A stretch of DNA of 64,000 nucleotides from Wurfbainia villosa (lineage: Eukaryota; Streptophyta; Magnoliopsida; Zingiberales; Zingiberaceae), in assembly GCA_025175895.1 (NCBI GenBank), contig CM046005.1, positions 61,776,325 to 61,840,324 on the forward strand, in the 5' to 3' direction. How positions within the stretch are numbered: position 1 is the stretch's first letter; each line of letters opens with the position of its first letter. Both the position numbers and the translations under genes were made by a program. Below are positions 54,991-64,000 of the stretch, piece after piece. The notes below the pieces were generated by a model. It searched no databases. It worked only from the letters and a program-made list of their open reading frames with translations, and had not been told where the DNA came from.

Positions 54991-55420
54991 TAAGATAGGT
55001 TTGGTTCAACTCATTTGACTTGAACCTCTTGGTACTTATGTTATAGATAGGGCTCTCTAAGTCTAGAAAGTAGAGTCCGTTCATTAGAGGTGCACTACAA
55101 TAGAACATATCATTTAAATAAACTAAACAATATTTGTTCTTTATTATAAATGAAAATCCTTTCTTGTCCAAACAAGAAACTGAAATGATGTTCTTAGTTA
55201 AGGCAGGCACATAACAACATTCATCTAATTCTAGTACAAGCCCAAAGGGCAGAGATATATCATAAGTTCCTACAGCAACAGCAGCAACCCTTGCTCCATT
55301 GCCTACTCGTAGGTCCACCTCGCCCTTTGTCAATGCCCTGCTATTTCTCAGCGCCTGCACATTGGTACAAATGTGAGATGCACATCCGGTATCTAATACC
55401 CATGTGAAGAAATAGATAGA
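54991..55420 (-). pseudogene. pol: Element F protease region
   Basis: The minus strand reads WVLDTGCASHICTNVQALRN, with the catalytic DTG near 55390, then EVDLRVGNGARVAAVAVGTY, LVLELDECCYVPALTKNIIS, and DKKGFSFIIKNKYCLVYLND. The frame is open from about 55360 down into the pre-integrase motif. Just upstream a frame change separates it from the gag tail. This part looks close to intact. Confidence 0.82.
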
Positions 55421-56274
55421 TTGACTTCTATAACATTTATACCTGAAGTAGAAGTCTCACTTCTCTTCTTCTTAAGATCTTCCAGGTATGCCTTGCGATC
55501 GCTTCCGAGTGTCCCTCGCTTCCTTACAAGAAAGCAAGCCCCTTCCTTGGCTACCCCTCCTTTGGGTTTAAGTTCTTTGCTTTTGCCCTTGGCTTGGGAC
55601 TTTCCCTTACCTTTAGGCTTGCCCTTGCCTTTCTTCTTCTACACCATCAAAATGGTGTCAGATTTTCCTTTCTTAAGGTTAAGCTCAGCAGTTCTCAACA
55701 TGCTGAGCATTTCAGGCAATGGCTTATCAATTTCATTCATGTTATAATTCATGACAAATTGATTGAAGGCTTGTGGCAAAGATTGCAAGATCAGGTCAGT
55801 GGTCAGCTTTTGGCCAAGTGGGAATCCCAGCCTTTGTAGGTTTTCTACGTACCCAATCATCTTGAGTACATATTGATCTACGGGAGTCCCTTCTTGCATT
55901 TTAGACTCAAACAATGCCTTAGAGACTTCATATCTCTCATGCCTTGCTTGTCCTTGATATAGTTGACGAAGATGTCCAACCATATCATAAGCATTCATGA
56001 ACTCATGTTGCTTCTGAAGCTCAGAGTTCATGGTCGCGAGCATTAGACATGATACATCTAATGCATCATCTTGATGCTTCTTATAAGCATCTTTGTCAGC
56101 TCGCGAGGTAGTGGCAGGAGGTGCCTCGGGAATGGGCTGCTCTAGGACGTACAACTTCCTTTCTTGGGTGAGAACAATTCTCAGGTTCCTGTACCAGTCC
56201 AGGAAATTTGCTCTATTGAGCTTGTCCTTCTCATGGACAGAACGCAGAGAGAGAGTGTTCGTGTTTGTCGACAT
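55421..56274 (-). pseudogene. gag: Element F gag
   Basis: Start ATG at 56274 (MSTNTNTLSLRSVHEKDKLN). The 211-residue open frame covers the copia capsid domain: FLDWYRNLRIVLTQERKLYV, SCLMLATMNSELQKQHEFMN, ARHERYEVSKALFESKMQEG, VLKMIGYVENLQRLGFPLG, LPQAFNQFVMNYNMNEIDKP and LSMLRTAELNLKKGKSDTIL, with a stop at 55639. The Lys/Gly-rich linker follows in frame after the stop. The zinc knuckle is frameshifted (ACFLVRKRGTLGSDRKAYLE instead of a CCHC box), while KAYLEDLKKKRSETSTSG after it is normal. The capsid part is the most complete gag in the window. Confidence 0.85.
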
Positions 56275-56942
56275 AGTTATCTATAACATACAATGCAGAG
56301 AATTAATATCATATTCCTTTTATCATTTAATTAGGCCTTTAATCAAATGATGCTCCCACTGAATTATAGGAATTTTTGTAGAATCGAGTTATAGATGTGG
56401 TCAAACCACATTACTAGATTCATACAAACTAGCTATAATTCTTGCGGGACAAGATCCACATCATACTAAGCCTTGAGTTAGCTTTGGCTAAATAGCCCAA
56501 GACTTAGTACGATCGGTGGGTAACACATTACCGATTACATCTCTATGCAACTCTTGTTTATAGGATCAAGACCCACATTTACAAAAGACCTTGAGTTAGC
56601 TTTGGCTAAATCGCCCAAGATTTAGTGTAAATGCGATCTTACCCTATCTTTCCAACGATTGGAATATGCCTATAGTTCTACTCGATCCAATTGAGTTAAC
56701 TAGTTTTGCTCAATCTAATTGAGCTTACTCTAACCCAAGCGTGATAGGCGGGACCAAGATTGTCCCTCTGCACCCTACCAAGATAATATGCGTTGCTCTG
56801 CTTTAGCAGATTCAACAACAATAAATGATCGAGGTAGTGATGGGTATCAAGGCTCGGTAGGCATTTTTGAGTTGATTCGATTATGATCTAATCTAATCGT
56901 AATGTGTATCTTATACGCATTTAGGCCTTTATTATCCTATAT

Positions 56943-57066
56943 TAGCATGCATCACATACATACAATCATTATTCTAGCATGCATCATATACATACAAGAA
57001 AATTATCCTAGCATGCATCATATACATACAAGCATTATTCTACTAGCATGCATCACATACATACAA
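56943..57066 (-). repeat. Four short tandem repeats around TAGCATGCATCACATACATA
   Basis: The phrase TAGCATGCATCA(C/T)ATACATACAA occurs four times with short variable spacers, directly next to the AT microsatellite. Confidence 0.8.
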
Positions 57067-57088
57067 GCAAAATCAAATAAATAAATAA

Positions 57089-57210
<122 letters not shown>

Positions 57211-58005
57211 ATGTGATGTAGTCATGGCCCTACTACGATTCTTCTCAAGCCAATGAGAAGATCGGACGGTCAACTTAAGGCTAGCGGCTTCTCCAAGTGC
57301 TTCCTTTGACCGTCATGTGTCGTCGTCACCCTTCTCGTAATCTCGTCTTCAAGTGGACATTCCACCGCTCCATTTTGTACATTACAAATATGAAACTCGA
57401 GTTACATTTGAGTCTAAAACTATTTACAACTAGAATATCAAAAGAAGAGGTATGACGTGCAGGTCGCATACACTATACAACACGCACAACCATAAAATGG
57501 CACGCAGGTCGTATTATGAATTACAACACATCACATCCAATCATATTGGGGTTATTGGGCCATGACAATCACATAATTATACATAATTCTAAATTATGTA
57601 TTTTTACAGAAAAATTCTATAATATTTCCTTTTTTTTTTAAATTTTATGAGTCACCTCCCCGTAATGGTCCCGCTAAGTGATTTCCGGGCGCGATTGCGG
57701 GACAAGGCCCCTTTCGGGGATAGGGGCAGCGCCCCTACTCGCAAAATAAACTTTGCGAGTGTCCCTATGATGATCTTACAGCGACTTAAGTCACTATCCC
57801 AAAAACCTAAAGCGAGAACTCGCCGTTACGGAGAGTTTTTCTCGACGGTTAAATCCTACAAGTGTCCCAACACTCGTTGCTTCGATTCTTCGAGAAAAAA
57901 ACCCAAAAAATTCTATAAAAATAGGAAATTTACAGAAACATATAAATCTGTAATTTTATATCTAATACAAAAATTACAAAAAATGAAACACATACATGCT
58001 TCGCA

Positions 58006-58022
58006 CGTGGCTCTGATACCAC
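58006..58022 (-). other. Primer-binding site of element F
   Basis: The minus strand reads GTGGTATCAGAGCCACG directly at the 5' LTR border; tRNA-Met type. Confidence 0.88.
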
Positions 58023-59824
58023 TGTTGTACTTTCCGAGTCGCAAAATCGCTTTTGCGCTATGAAACTCGTAAGTCCGCCACGGATCCGCATTTAAGATGT
58101 ATTAAAACTAAAATATGTATGTGTTTGTATAAAACCCTAGATCTACCTTAGATATACATGATAAGGATGTTACCCTCGATGCGACGCCCTTCGCAAATCC
58201 TGCTCGTCCAAAAGGTTCGCCGGAACTCGAGAGTGTCAAGTGTACACTCCTCTACAAGTATCCACACGAACAAATGGTGGAGAAAAACACCTTAGAGTGC
58301 GCTAGCACCCCTTGGATGTTCATGGCTAGATGAGGAAGAGAGAGCTTGAGGGAAGAGAAGGGGAAGAAGATGAAGTTACACAACTTAACTTCACATCATC
58401 CATAACCCACTATAAAGGGGTTACATGCATGCATGTAACTCCAAGAGCCAATGACTTTTGGTCTCCCTCATGAGGTGGCACCACATGACAAAGTCAATGA
58501 TGATGTGGAGCATCATCATTGGCCGGCCATGCCAAGTCATCATCATGACATGGCATTTGGTCAAGTCAAACTTGACCTTTCATCTTCCCTCTCAAGTCAA
58601 GTCAAACTTGACCTCTTATCTCCCATGGTTAATCAAATCCAACCATTTGATTTAAGTCAATTTAATTTAATGAATCTTTATTCATTTAATTTAAATTTAT
58701 TTGATGAATCAAATCTAAATTAGACTCATTCAACACTTGAATCAACTTGAGTCTAACTCAATTAGTTTAATTTGGATTACTCTTAATCCAATTTTGTTCA
58801 TCCCATAAACCTAATCCTCATGGTTCATCATATGAACCTAATCTTCATCTAATTTCCCTTATGTGTGTGACCCTATAGGTTCTTGTAGCGTTGGCAATGT
58901 CCCTAAACCGATTTAGGAACATAAGCAATGAGCGGTATCTAGCAACACATCATTGCTACCCAAGTTACAAGAATGTTGAGCTCCAACATCACCTTTGTGA
59001 ATACTAATTGTGACTCTCACAATATGTGACAATATCCCTCTATCCTTGACATCTAGATTGACCAATCGAGGCATAGACCGTGTCATCCTCGGTACAATCT
59101 AAATCTTGAACTCCAAGTAGACTCACTCATATCAAATGAGCTCAATATCTCATATTGACTCATTTGGGCATGGCCATGCACTTCGTTGTCTCACTCTATC
59201 AAGAATATCGATGTCACTCCCGTCATATAGGAGGGATAGATCCCATCTACATCACTCACATGCCTCTACATAATTTGTTACATACCCAGTAATCGCCTTT
59301 ATAGTCCACCCATTTACGGGTGACGTTTGACGAAGCCAAAGTATGCAACGCCTTATGTAGGGAACCATGGTGACTTCAGGTCTAAGGACTAATAGTCATA
59401 CTAATAGCCACATGAGAAAGTATATGACACTCATATAATGATCCATGATACTTTCTCATGGCGGGTCATTCAGTATTCATTCTCCAATGCATACCCATGT
59501 GTCAACATGATATCTCATATCCATGACTTGTGAGATCAAGTCATCATGTTGACTTACATGCTAGTCTCTACGCATTAACGTTGTCCCTGAATGTTAATAC
59601 TCGACTAGGAATGATTAAGAGTAGTGTTCTCTATATCATCTCATTATCGATTCAACCAATCGACTGATATAGATAAAAACCTACTACTCAAGGACATTAT
59701 TATATTTAGTTATTTGACACCAATACAAGTAAATATAATAACCATGCCTTTATAAATAGGAATATGATACAATAAAGTCCATACAACAATCATCACATGA
59801 TTGGCTCTAGGGCTTTCACTAACA
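58023..59824 (-). repeat. 5' LTR of element F (1,802 bases)
   Basis: Plus strand TGTTGTACTTTCCGAG...TTTCACTAACA, followed by the AGAAA duplication. It is uninterrupted and shows the empty site for E (CCCATTTACGGG near 59308). Internal tracts such as GTCAAGTCAAACTTGACC recur, and alternating AATTTAATTTAA blocks lie at 58650-58790. Confidence 0.9.
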
Positions 59825-59829
59825 AGAAA

Positions 59830-60458
59830 AAGAAATGAAAGAGACAAACAAAATAGTGGAAGATATAGAAATAATGGAATGCTACATAGATGAGTACAAG
59901 AAAGCATTGCCCTAAATTTTTTTCTTCCAACCCAATAAACATGTATACAACCCTTATCATATTCTTCAATACAAATCTACTCATGATATACAATAAATCT
60001 CTCAATGATTGCAACAAGGGATGTCGTTAACAAAAATACTATCACACATAAACAAAAAAATGGCACAACATGTCAAAATGTTCATAATATTTTTTTTTAT
60101 TTCATGGGCACCCAAATGTTTATTCTTTTTTTTCAGGTTTTTTTCTTTTTTTTTCAAACTTTTTTTTTCTGACATGTAGTGAACTTCCCTATGCTCCAAC
60201 ATCAAGCTCAGCTAAAAAGATAAAGAGCATGGCTAGATCATGGTGATCAAGCACGACTTGCCTATGGTAACACTAAATTTCCTTGAGCTACTCCTCTCCC
60301 CCACACTTAAATTTTTGTCCATCTTAGGCAAAACACTCATCTTGGAACATCCAAGTATTCCACATCTAGAAATAGAAATGGACAAGAAAGTAATGAAAGG
60401 AATGAAAAATAGAAATGATGAACGACTAGAATGTTATTCAATAAGCATGTGATGATAA
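59830..60458 (-). other. Internal DNA of element G, right of F
   Basis: Non-coding by inspection, with long T-rich runs at 60090-60170 (A-rich on G's strand). It continues G after the F insertion and ends where the LTR of H begins. Confidence 0.5.
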
Positions 60459-60559
60459 TGTTGGTGCAACAATGCCCCAAGCATCTATATGTTTTGATGT
60501 TTGGATAATCATCTAAGTTAGGCAATGCTTTGTGATCTAATTATGAATGTGTTCAAGTG

Positions 60560-60795
60560 ACAGGAAAATCCAAGTATGAAGACTTGGTAAAGGCAAAGTC
60601 CAAGTGTGATCTTGGCAAGAGAAGTCCAAGGAAAGGGCTTGGCAGTGTAAGACCAAGCATGTAGTCTTGGCGGCATAAAGTCCAAGTGGACCTTGGCAAA
60701 GGAAGTCCAAAGGCAAGTCTTGGCAGCGTAAGTCCAAGCATGTAGTCTTGGTGGCATAAAGTCCAAGCGTACTTTGGCAAAGGGAAACCCAAGAC
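60560..60795 (+). repeat. CCAAG...CTTGG repeats in LTR of H
   Basis: About nine CCAAG words alternate with CTTGG words, each pair able to form a short stem. The segment CCAAGCATGTAGTCTTGG recurs at about 60653 and 60734, an 81-base direct repeat. All three minus-strand frames are open here because of this regular composition. Confidence 0.8.
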
Positions 60796-61089
60796 ATGAC
60801 AAAACCGAAGGAAGCTCTTGGAAGCAAGCGCAAAGGATGAATAAGTCGCGGACTCGGAGGGATCCTAGAGGCGCAAGGCTTAAGGAAGAGCTAGAAGGTT
60901 GAGGCTAGGTCTAGGGAGTCAATTCAAGTATGAATCACGATTAGCGATCGACCGATAGGGTGCTCGATCGAGTCGGTCAAAAAGCCGACGAGCGATTGAT
61001 TGCCTAGTCTTGGCAAAATGATCGATAGTCAGATCACCGACCGCCAAACAAAGGCAATGACCGATCAAGTTGACATCGGGCACAAAATG

Positions 61090-61275
61090 GGGTCTCACTC
61101 GACTGCACGTCGTGATCACTCGACTGATCACTCCATCAGTCGACTGATGGAGGGATCAGTCGATTGATGAGCCTACTGTTAGATGATGACACCTGTGAAT
61201 CCCGTGAATCCGGCTATTTAGAAGTTGTTAGCCGCGACAGCAGTCGACTGATGTACAACATCAGTCGACTGATCA
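61090..61275. repeat. CAGTCGACTG motif cluster in LTR of H
   Basis: About six copies of CAGTCGACTG or one-base variants in 185 bases, just upstream of the TATA box; one pair reads CAGTCGACTGATG and CATCAGTCGACTG, an inverted arrangement. Parallel to 130-560 in element A. Confidence 0.75.
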
Positions 61276-61304
61276 TGGCCCAACGAGAAAAATAACCCTC
61301 TCTC

Positions 61305-61312
61305 TATAAAAA
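61305..61312 (+). promoter_or_regulatory. TATA box of LTR H
   Basis: TATAAAAA after a CTCTCTC run, about 30 bases downstream of the last CAGTCGACTG motif. Confidence 0.65.
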
Positions 61313-61680
61313 GAGGGCTTGGGGTGCTTGAGAAGGCTAGTGCTTATATTCTGATCATTCTCTCAAGCTCCCATGAATTTCCTAAGCTTTCTAAGTGTTT
61401 TAATTCCCCTCCTCCTCTCTAATCTTCATCTTCATCTTTTGTAAGAAGAGGAGGGTTTTGTAAAAGAGAAAGCTTCTTAGTGAAGATCGATTTGGGTTGA
61501 TCCACCTGAAGGATTGCCGTGGAGTAGGAGCTTAATCTTCGAACCATGTTAAGTTCTTTGTGTTAGCATTGTATTTTCATTTCTATTACTATTGTATTTA
61601 TTGTGCTTCCGCTAACCATTTTTGTAGAAACAAAAAGAGGCTATTCACCCCCCCTCTAGCCTTCAAAGATCACTAACAAG

Positions 61681-61692
61681 TGGTATCAGAGC
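61681..61692 (+). other. Primer-binding site of element H
   Basis: TGGTATCAGAGC two bases after the LTR end; perfect tRNA-Met type. Confidence 0.9.
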
Positions 61693-61732
61693 TCGGATCG
61701 CGTCGGAAGATTTAACCATCAACCGGAGCATA

Positions 61733-63366
61733 ATGGCATTTCAAGAGGGGTATAGCACGGTGAGGCCTCCTTTCTTCGACGGCAATGACTTCGGCTATTG
61801 GAAAGGTAGGATGGAATACTACCTTATGAACGATATTGAAAATTGGTTTAGTGTTGTATATGGATTCGAGAAGCCGGTCGATGAACACGGAGCACCCATA
61901 CGGACCAAGGATTGGACGAGGGACATGGCCAAGAAGGCTCAAGCTAAGGCCAAAGCAACAACCACACTTCAATGTGATTTGTCAAAAGAGAAACTAAGCA
62001 AAGTGGAGCCTTTTGAATTGATAAAGGAGCTTTGGGAGAAGCTAATTGAGTTCAACGAGGGATCGAAGGAAACAAGAAGAGCCAAGAGAGATCTCTTAAT
62101 AGGCCAACTCCAAAGCTTCGCCATGAAGACCAACGAAACCGTGACCCAAATGCACGGTCACTTCAAGGAGGTAGTCAACGGACTACATGTGATAGGTGAA
62201 AAGGTCGAAAACCAAGACCTTGTGAGGTAAGTACTCCAAGCCTTCCCTAGAACAACCTTGTGGGCTTCAATGGTAGATGCCTATAAGGTCTCAGGGATCT
62301 TTCTTTAGTTAAGATATATGAACTTTTTTATGAATTTGAGCTACATGAACATGCTAACACTTCTTCGAAAGGAAAAGGTATAGCTCTTGTTGTAGGAAAG
62401 AAGGACAAGAAGAAGAAGGAGAAGAAAGAAGTCTCTTCTTCATCTGAATCTGAGGAGGAGTCATCAAGTAGCGACGACGAGCTATCGGTAAGTGAGGTAG
62501 CTCACTATGTAAAGAAATTTGATGGAAAATCAAGGAAACTCACTAAGAAGGATGTGAGGAGGATGTTCCAATCCTCCAAAGGTAAAACCTCAACTAGTTC
62601 AATTTCTACATCTAACGTAACTTGTTATGGTTGCAACAAGAAAGGGCACATCAAGCCAAATTGCCCGGACCTAAAGAAGAAGGAGGAGAAGGAAAAGAAG
62701 AAGAAGGAAAAGAAGGAGAAGAAGAAGAAGGAGGCAATGGTGGCACAAACGTGGGACACACTAAGCTTGGAGGACTCTTCCGATGATGAAGAAATGTGTC
62801 ATGCCACCCGGAACCTAGCTCTCATGGCCTTGGAGGAGGAAGTCAAAAGCTCAAGTGAGGAGTCTTCATTCTCATCCTCATCCTCAAGCGACGAATCATC
62901 ATCAAGTGATGATGAGGTAAGAGACTCCCCTAGGATAGAGTTACTTTATAAAACCATTGCATGCCTTCAAAATGCCTTAAATAGATCAAAAACTAGGATT
63001 AAGGACTTAAAAGTATAAATTAAATCACTTAAAAATGTAGAACCGCCTTGTGATGATGCATGTACACTTAGGAATGAGAATGATGAACTTAGGAAAGAAA
63101 TAGGTGATTTACATGCATGTTTAGAAAAGTTTACAAATGGGTCCAAATATCTTGATATGATTCTTAGGGACCAAAGGACCATTTATAACAAGGTGGACAT
63201 AGGATATAAGCCTAAGGAGAAGGAAGTAGCCTTCACCTCACTAGTTAGAAGAAAATCAACCATTAGAAGCAAGGCTAGAAAAGCTTGGGTTCCCAAACGC
63301 TATATAGTTAATGCTAACGGACCTAAAATTTGGGTGCCTAAGACTTTCATTTTTCATGTTGTATAG
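61733..63366 (+). pseudogene. gag: Element H gag
   Basis: ATG 61733 (MAFQEGYSTVRPPFFDGNDF) opens the capsid domain: YWKGRMEYYLMNDIENWFSV, ELWEKLIEFNEGSKETRRAK, TNETVTQMHGHFKEVVNGLH. A TAA at 62228 replaces a Lys/Gln codon, and a frameshift near 62290 follows. From there one frame runs on: ELHEHANTSSKGKGIALVVG, an acidic/Ser-rich stretch, VAHYVKKFDGKSRKLTKKDV, one zinc knuckle CYGCNKKGHIKPNC (62624-62665), a Lys/Glu block, an acidic-Ser block, a coiled-coil segment with TAA at 63016 (CAA in a live copy), and the basic tail AWVPKRYIVNANGPKIWVPK. TAG at 63364 ends it just before protease. Each nonsense codon is one change from a sense codon. Confidence 0.85.
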
Positions 63367-64000
63367 GTAGAAGGACCAAGCTTATGGATTGTTGATAGTG
63401 GTTGCTCAAAACACATGACCGGTGATGAGAGAAAATTTTCAACAATCAACCACATTAGCAAGGGGAAGGTCTCTTTTGGAAATAGTGGTAAACTTAAGAT
63501 CCTAGGAAAAGGAACAATTGAGGTATCCCCAAACCTTGTAATTCACAAAGTATTATTAGTTAAAAATATGAAATTTAATTTGCTTAGTGTAAGTCAACTA
63601 TGTGATGCCAATTTTGATGTTAAATTTGATTCTTCTAAATGCTTCATAAGACACAAAAATCAAAATGATTGCATGTTAGTAGGTTTTAGGAAATCAAATA
63701 TATATTATGTTGATTTATCCTATGCTACTAACGCTTCTACTAAGTGTCTCATTGCAAAAGAAGAAGAGAGTTGGCTATGGCATAGGAGGCTAGGGCACAT
63801 CAACATGAAAAACATTGCCAAAATAGCCAAGATGAAGCTAGTCAAGGGGTTGCCAAAAGTCAAGTATCTTAAGAATAAAATGTGTGATGCATGTCAAGAA
63901 GGAAAGCAATCAAGATCATCACACAAAGGTAAAACTTTACTTAGTACTGCTTTACCTTTAGAACTCTTGCATGTTGATTTATTTGATTGTCATAGTACTC
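63367..64000 (+). CDS. pol: Element H protease and integrase start (runs off window)
   Basis: Open to the window edge, in the same frame as the gag tail before the TAG at 63364. It starts VEGPSLWIVDSGCSKHMTGD, with the protease DSG at 63394-63402 (a DSG rather than DTG form, usual in SIRE-like elements). ISKGKVSFGNSGKLKILGKG and NLVIHKVLLVKNMKFNLLSV follow. Then come LVGFRKSNIYYVDL, the pre-integrase zinc motif WLWHRRLGHINMKNIAKIAK with CDACQEGKQSRSSH, and LELLHVDLFDCHST with the first integrase Asp. No lesion is seen over these 211 codons. It has no start codon of its own and would be made as a gag-pol fusion. Confidence 0.85.

Larger units (their letters stand above)
60459..61678 (+). repeat. 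5' LTR of element H (1,220 bases)
   Basis: TGTTGGTGCAACAATGCC...GATCACTAACA. U3 begins with CCAAG/CTTGG-rich repeats (60560-60795), then CGATCGA-type words (60945-61000) and CAGTCGACTG motifs (61090-61275). A TATA box lies at 61305-61312. The R-U5 end has the C-rich CACCCCCCCTCTAGCC also seen in A. Confidence 0.88.
60459..64000 (+). mobile_element. Element H: SIRE-like Ty1/copia (truncated by window end)
   Basis: 5' LTR, tRNA-Met-type primer site, gag and the start of pol, reading right. Related to A by LTR end sequence, CAGTCGACTG motifs and gag type, but it has its own LTR and so is a separate insertion, apparently in G. The right end is outside the window, so no target duplication can be verified. 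The five bases before it are GATAA. Confidence 0.85.

Noticed and set aside
60518..60833. Three overlapping minus-strand frames in LTR of H
   Set aside because: All are open because of the regular CCAAG/CTTGG repeats; the translations are the same repeat in three frames.

Overview
The window is plant nuclear DNA made entirely of long terminal repeat (LTR) retrotransposons. I see no cellular gene, no tRNA or rRNA gene and no CRISPR array. Plant features are primer-binding sites of the initiator-tRNA-Met type (TGGTATCAGAGC) and tRNA-Asp type (TGGCACCGTTGCCG), a chromodomain Ty3/gypsy element, Athila/Tat-like gypsy elements and SIRE- and Tork/Angela-like Ty1/copia elements. A large-genome angiosperm, perhaps a monocot, is likely; the species cannot be fixed from sequence alone.

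I name the elements A to H, plus X. A (1-2694, +) is a SIRE-like copia with a partial 5' LTR and broken gag. B (about 2695-5008, +) is an Athila-like gypsy inserted at the end of A's gag, with LTR, tRNA-Asp site and gag remnant. G (minus) is an Athila/Tat-like or LARD-type element inserted in B's gag. Its 3' LTR is 5009-6231 plus 40201-40832, and its internal DNA is 40833-41266 plus 59830-60458. X (6232-40195, +) sits in G's LTR. It is a chromovirus with three LTRs and two internal regions in tandem, both lacking most of gag and protease. C (14755-33200, minus) is a copia element inside X's middle LTR. D (19244-28774, +) is a copia element inside C's integrase, with target duplication CATGA. 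F (41267-59824, minus; duplication AGAAA) is a copia element inside G. E (42547-51944, +; duplication CCATT) is a copia element inside F's left LTR and belongs to the same family as D. H (60459 to window end, +) is a second SIRE-like copia element, apparently also inserted in G.

The insertion order is therefore A, B, G, X, C, D on one path (six levels) and A, B, G, F, E on another. Nearly all coding regions carry stops, frameshifts or deletions, so none looks autonomous as assembled. Normal roles would be: gag forms the particle, protease matures it, reverse transcriptase and RNase H copy the RNA from the tRNA primer, and integrase (with a chromodomain in X) inserts the DNA.

The most unusual signals are non-coding. 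The D/E family LTR carries a dense series of perfect short-loop hairpins, some with paired (compensatory) changes between D and E. The D/E leader repeats a small hairpin motif four times. X has a tandem LTR-internal-LTR-internal-LTR layout with shared lesions. One X copy carries a patch resembling SIRE gag. Tandem arrays in the X and C LTRs account for the LTR length differences.
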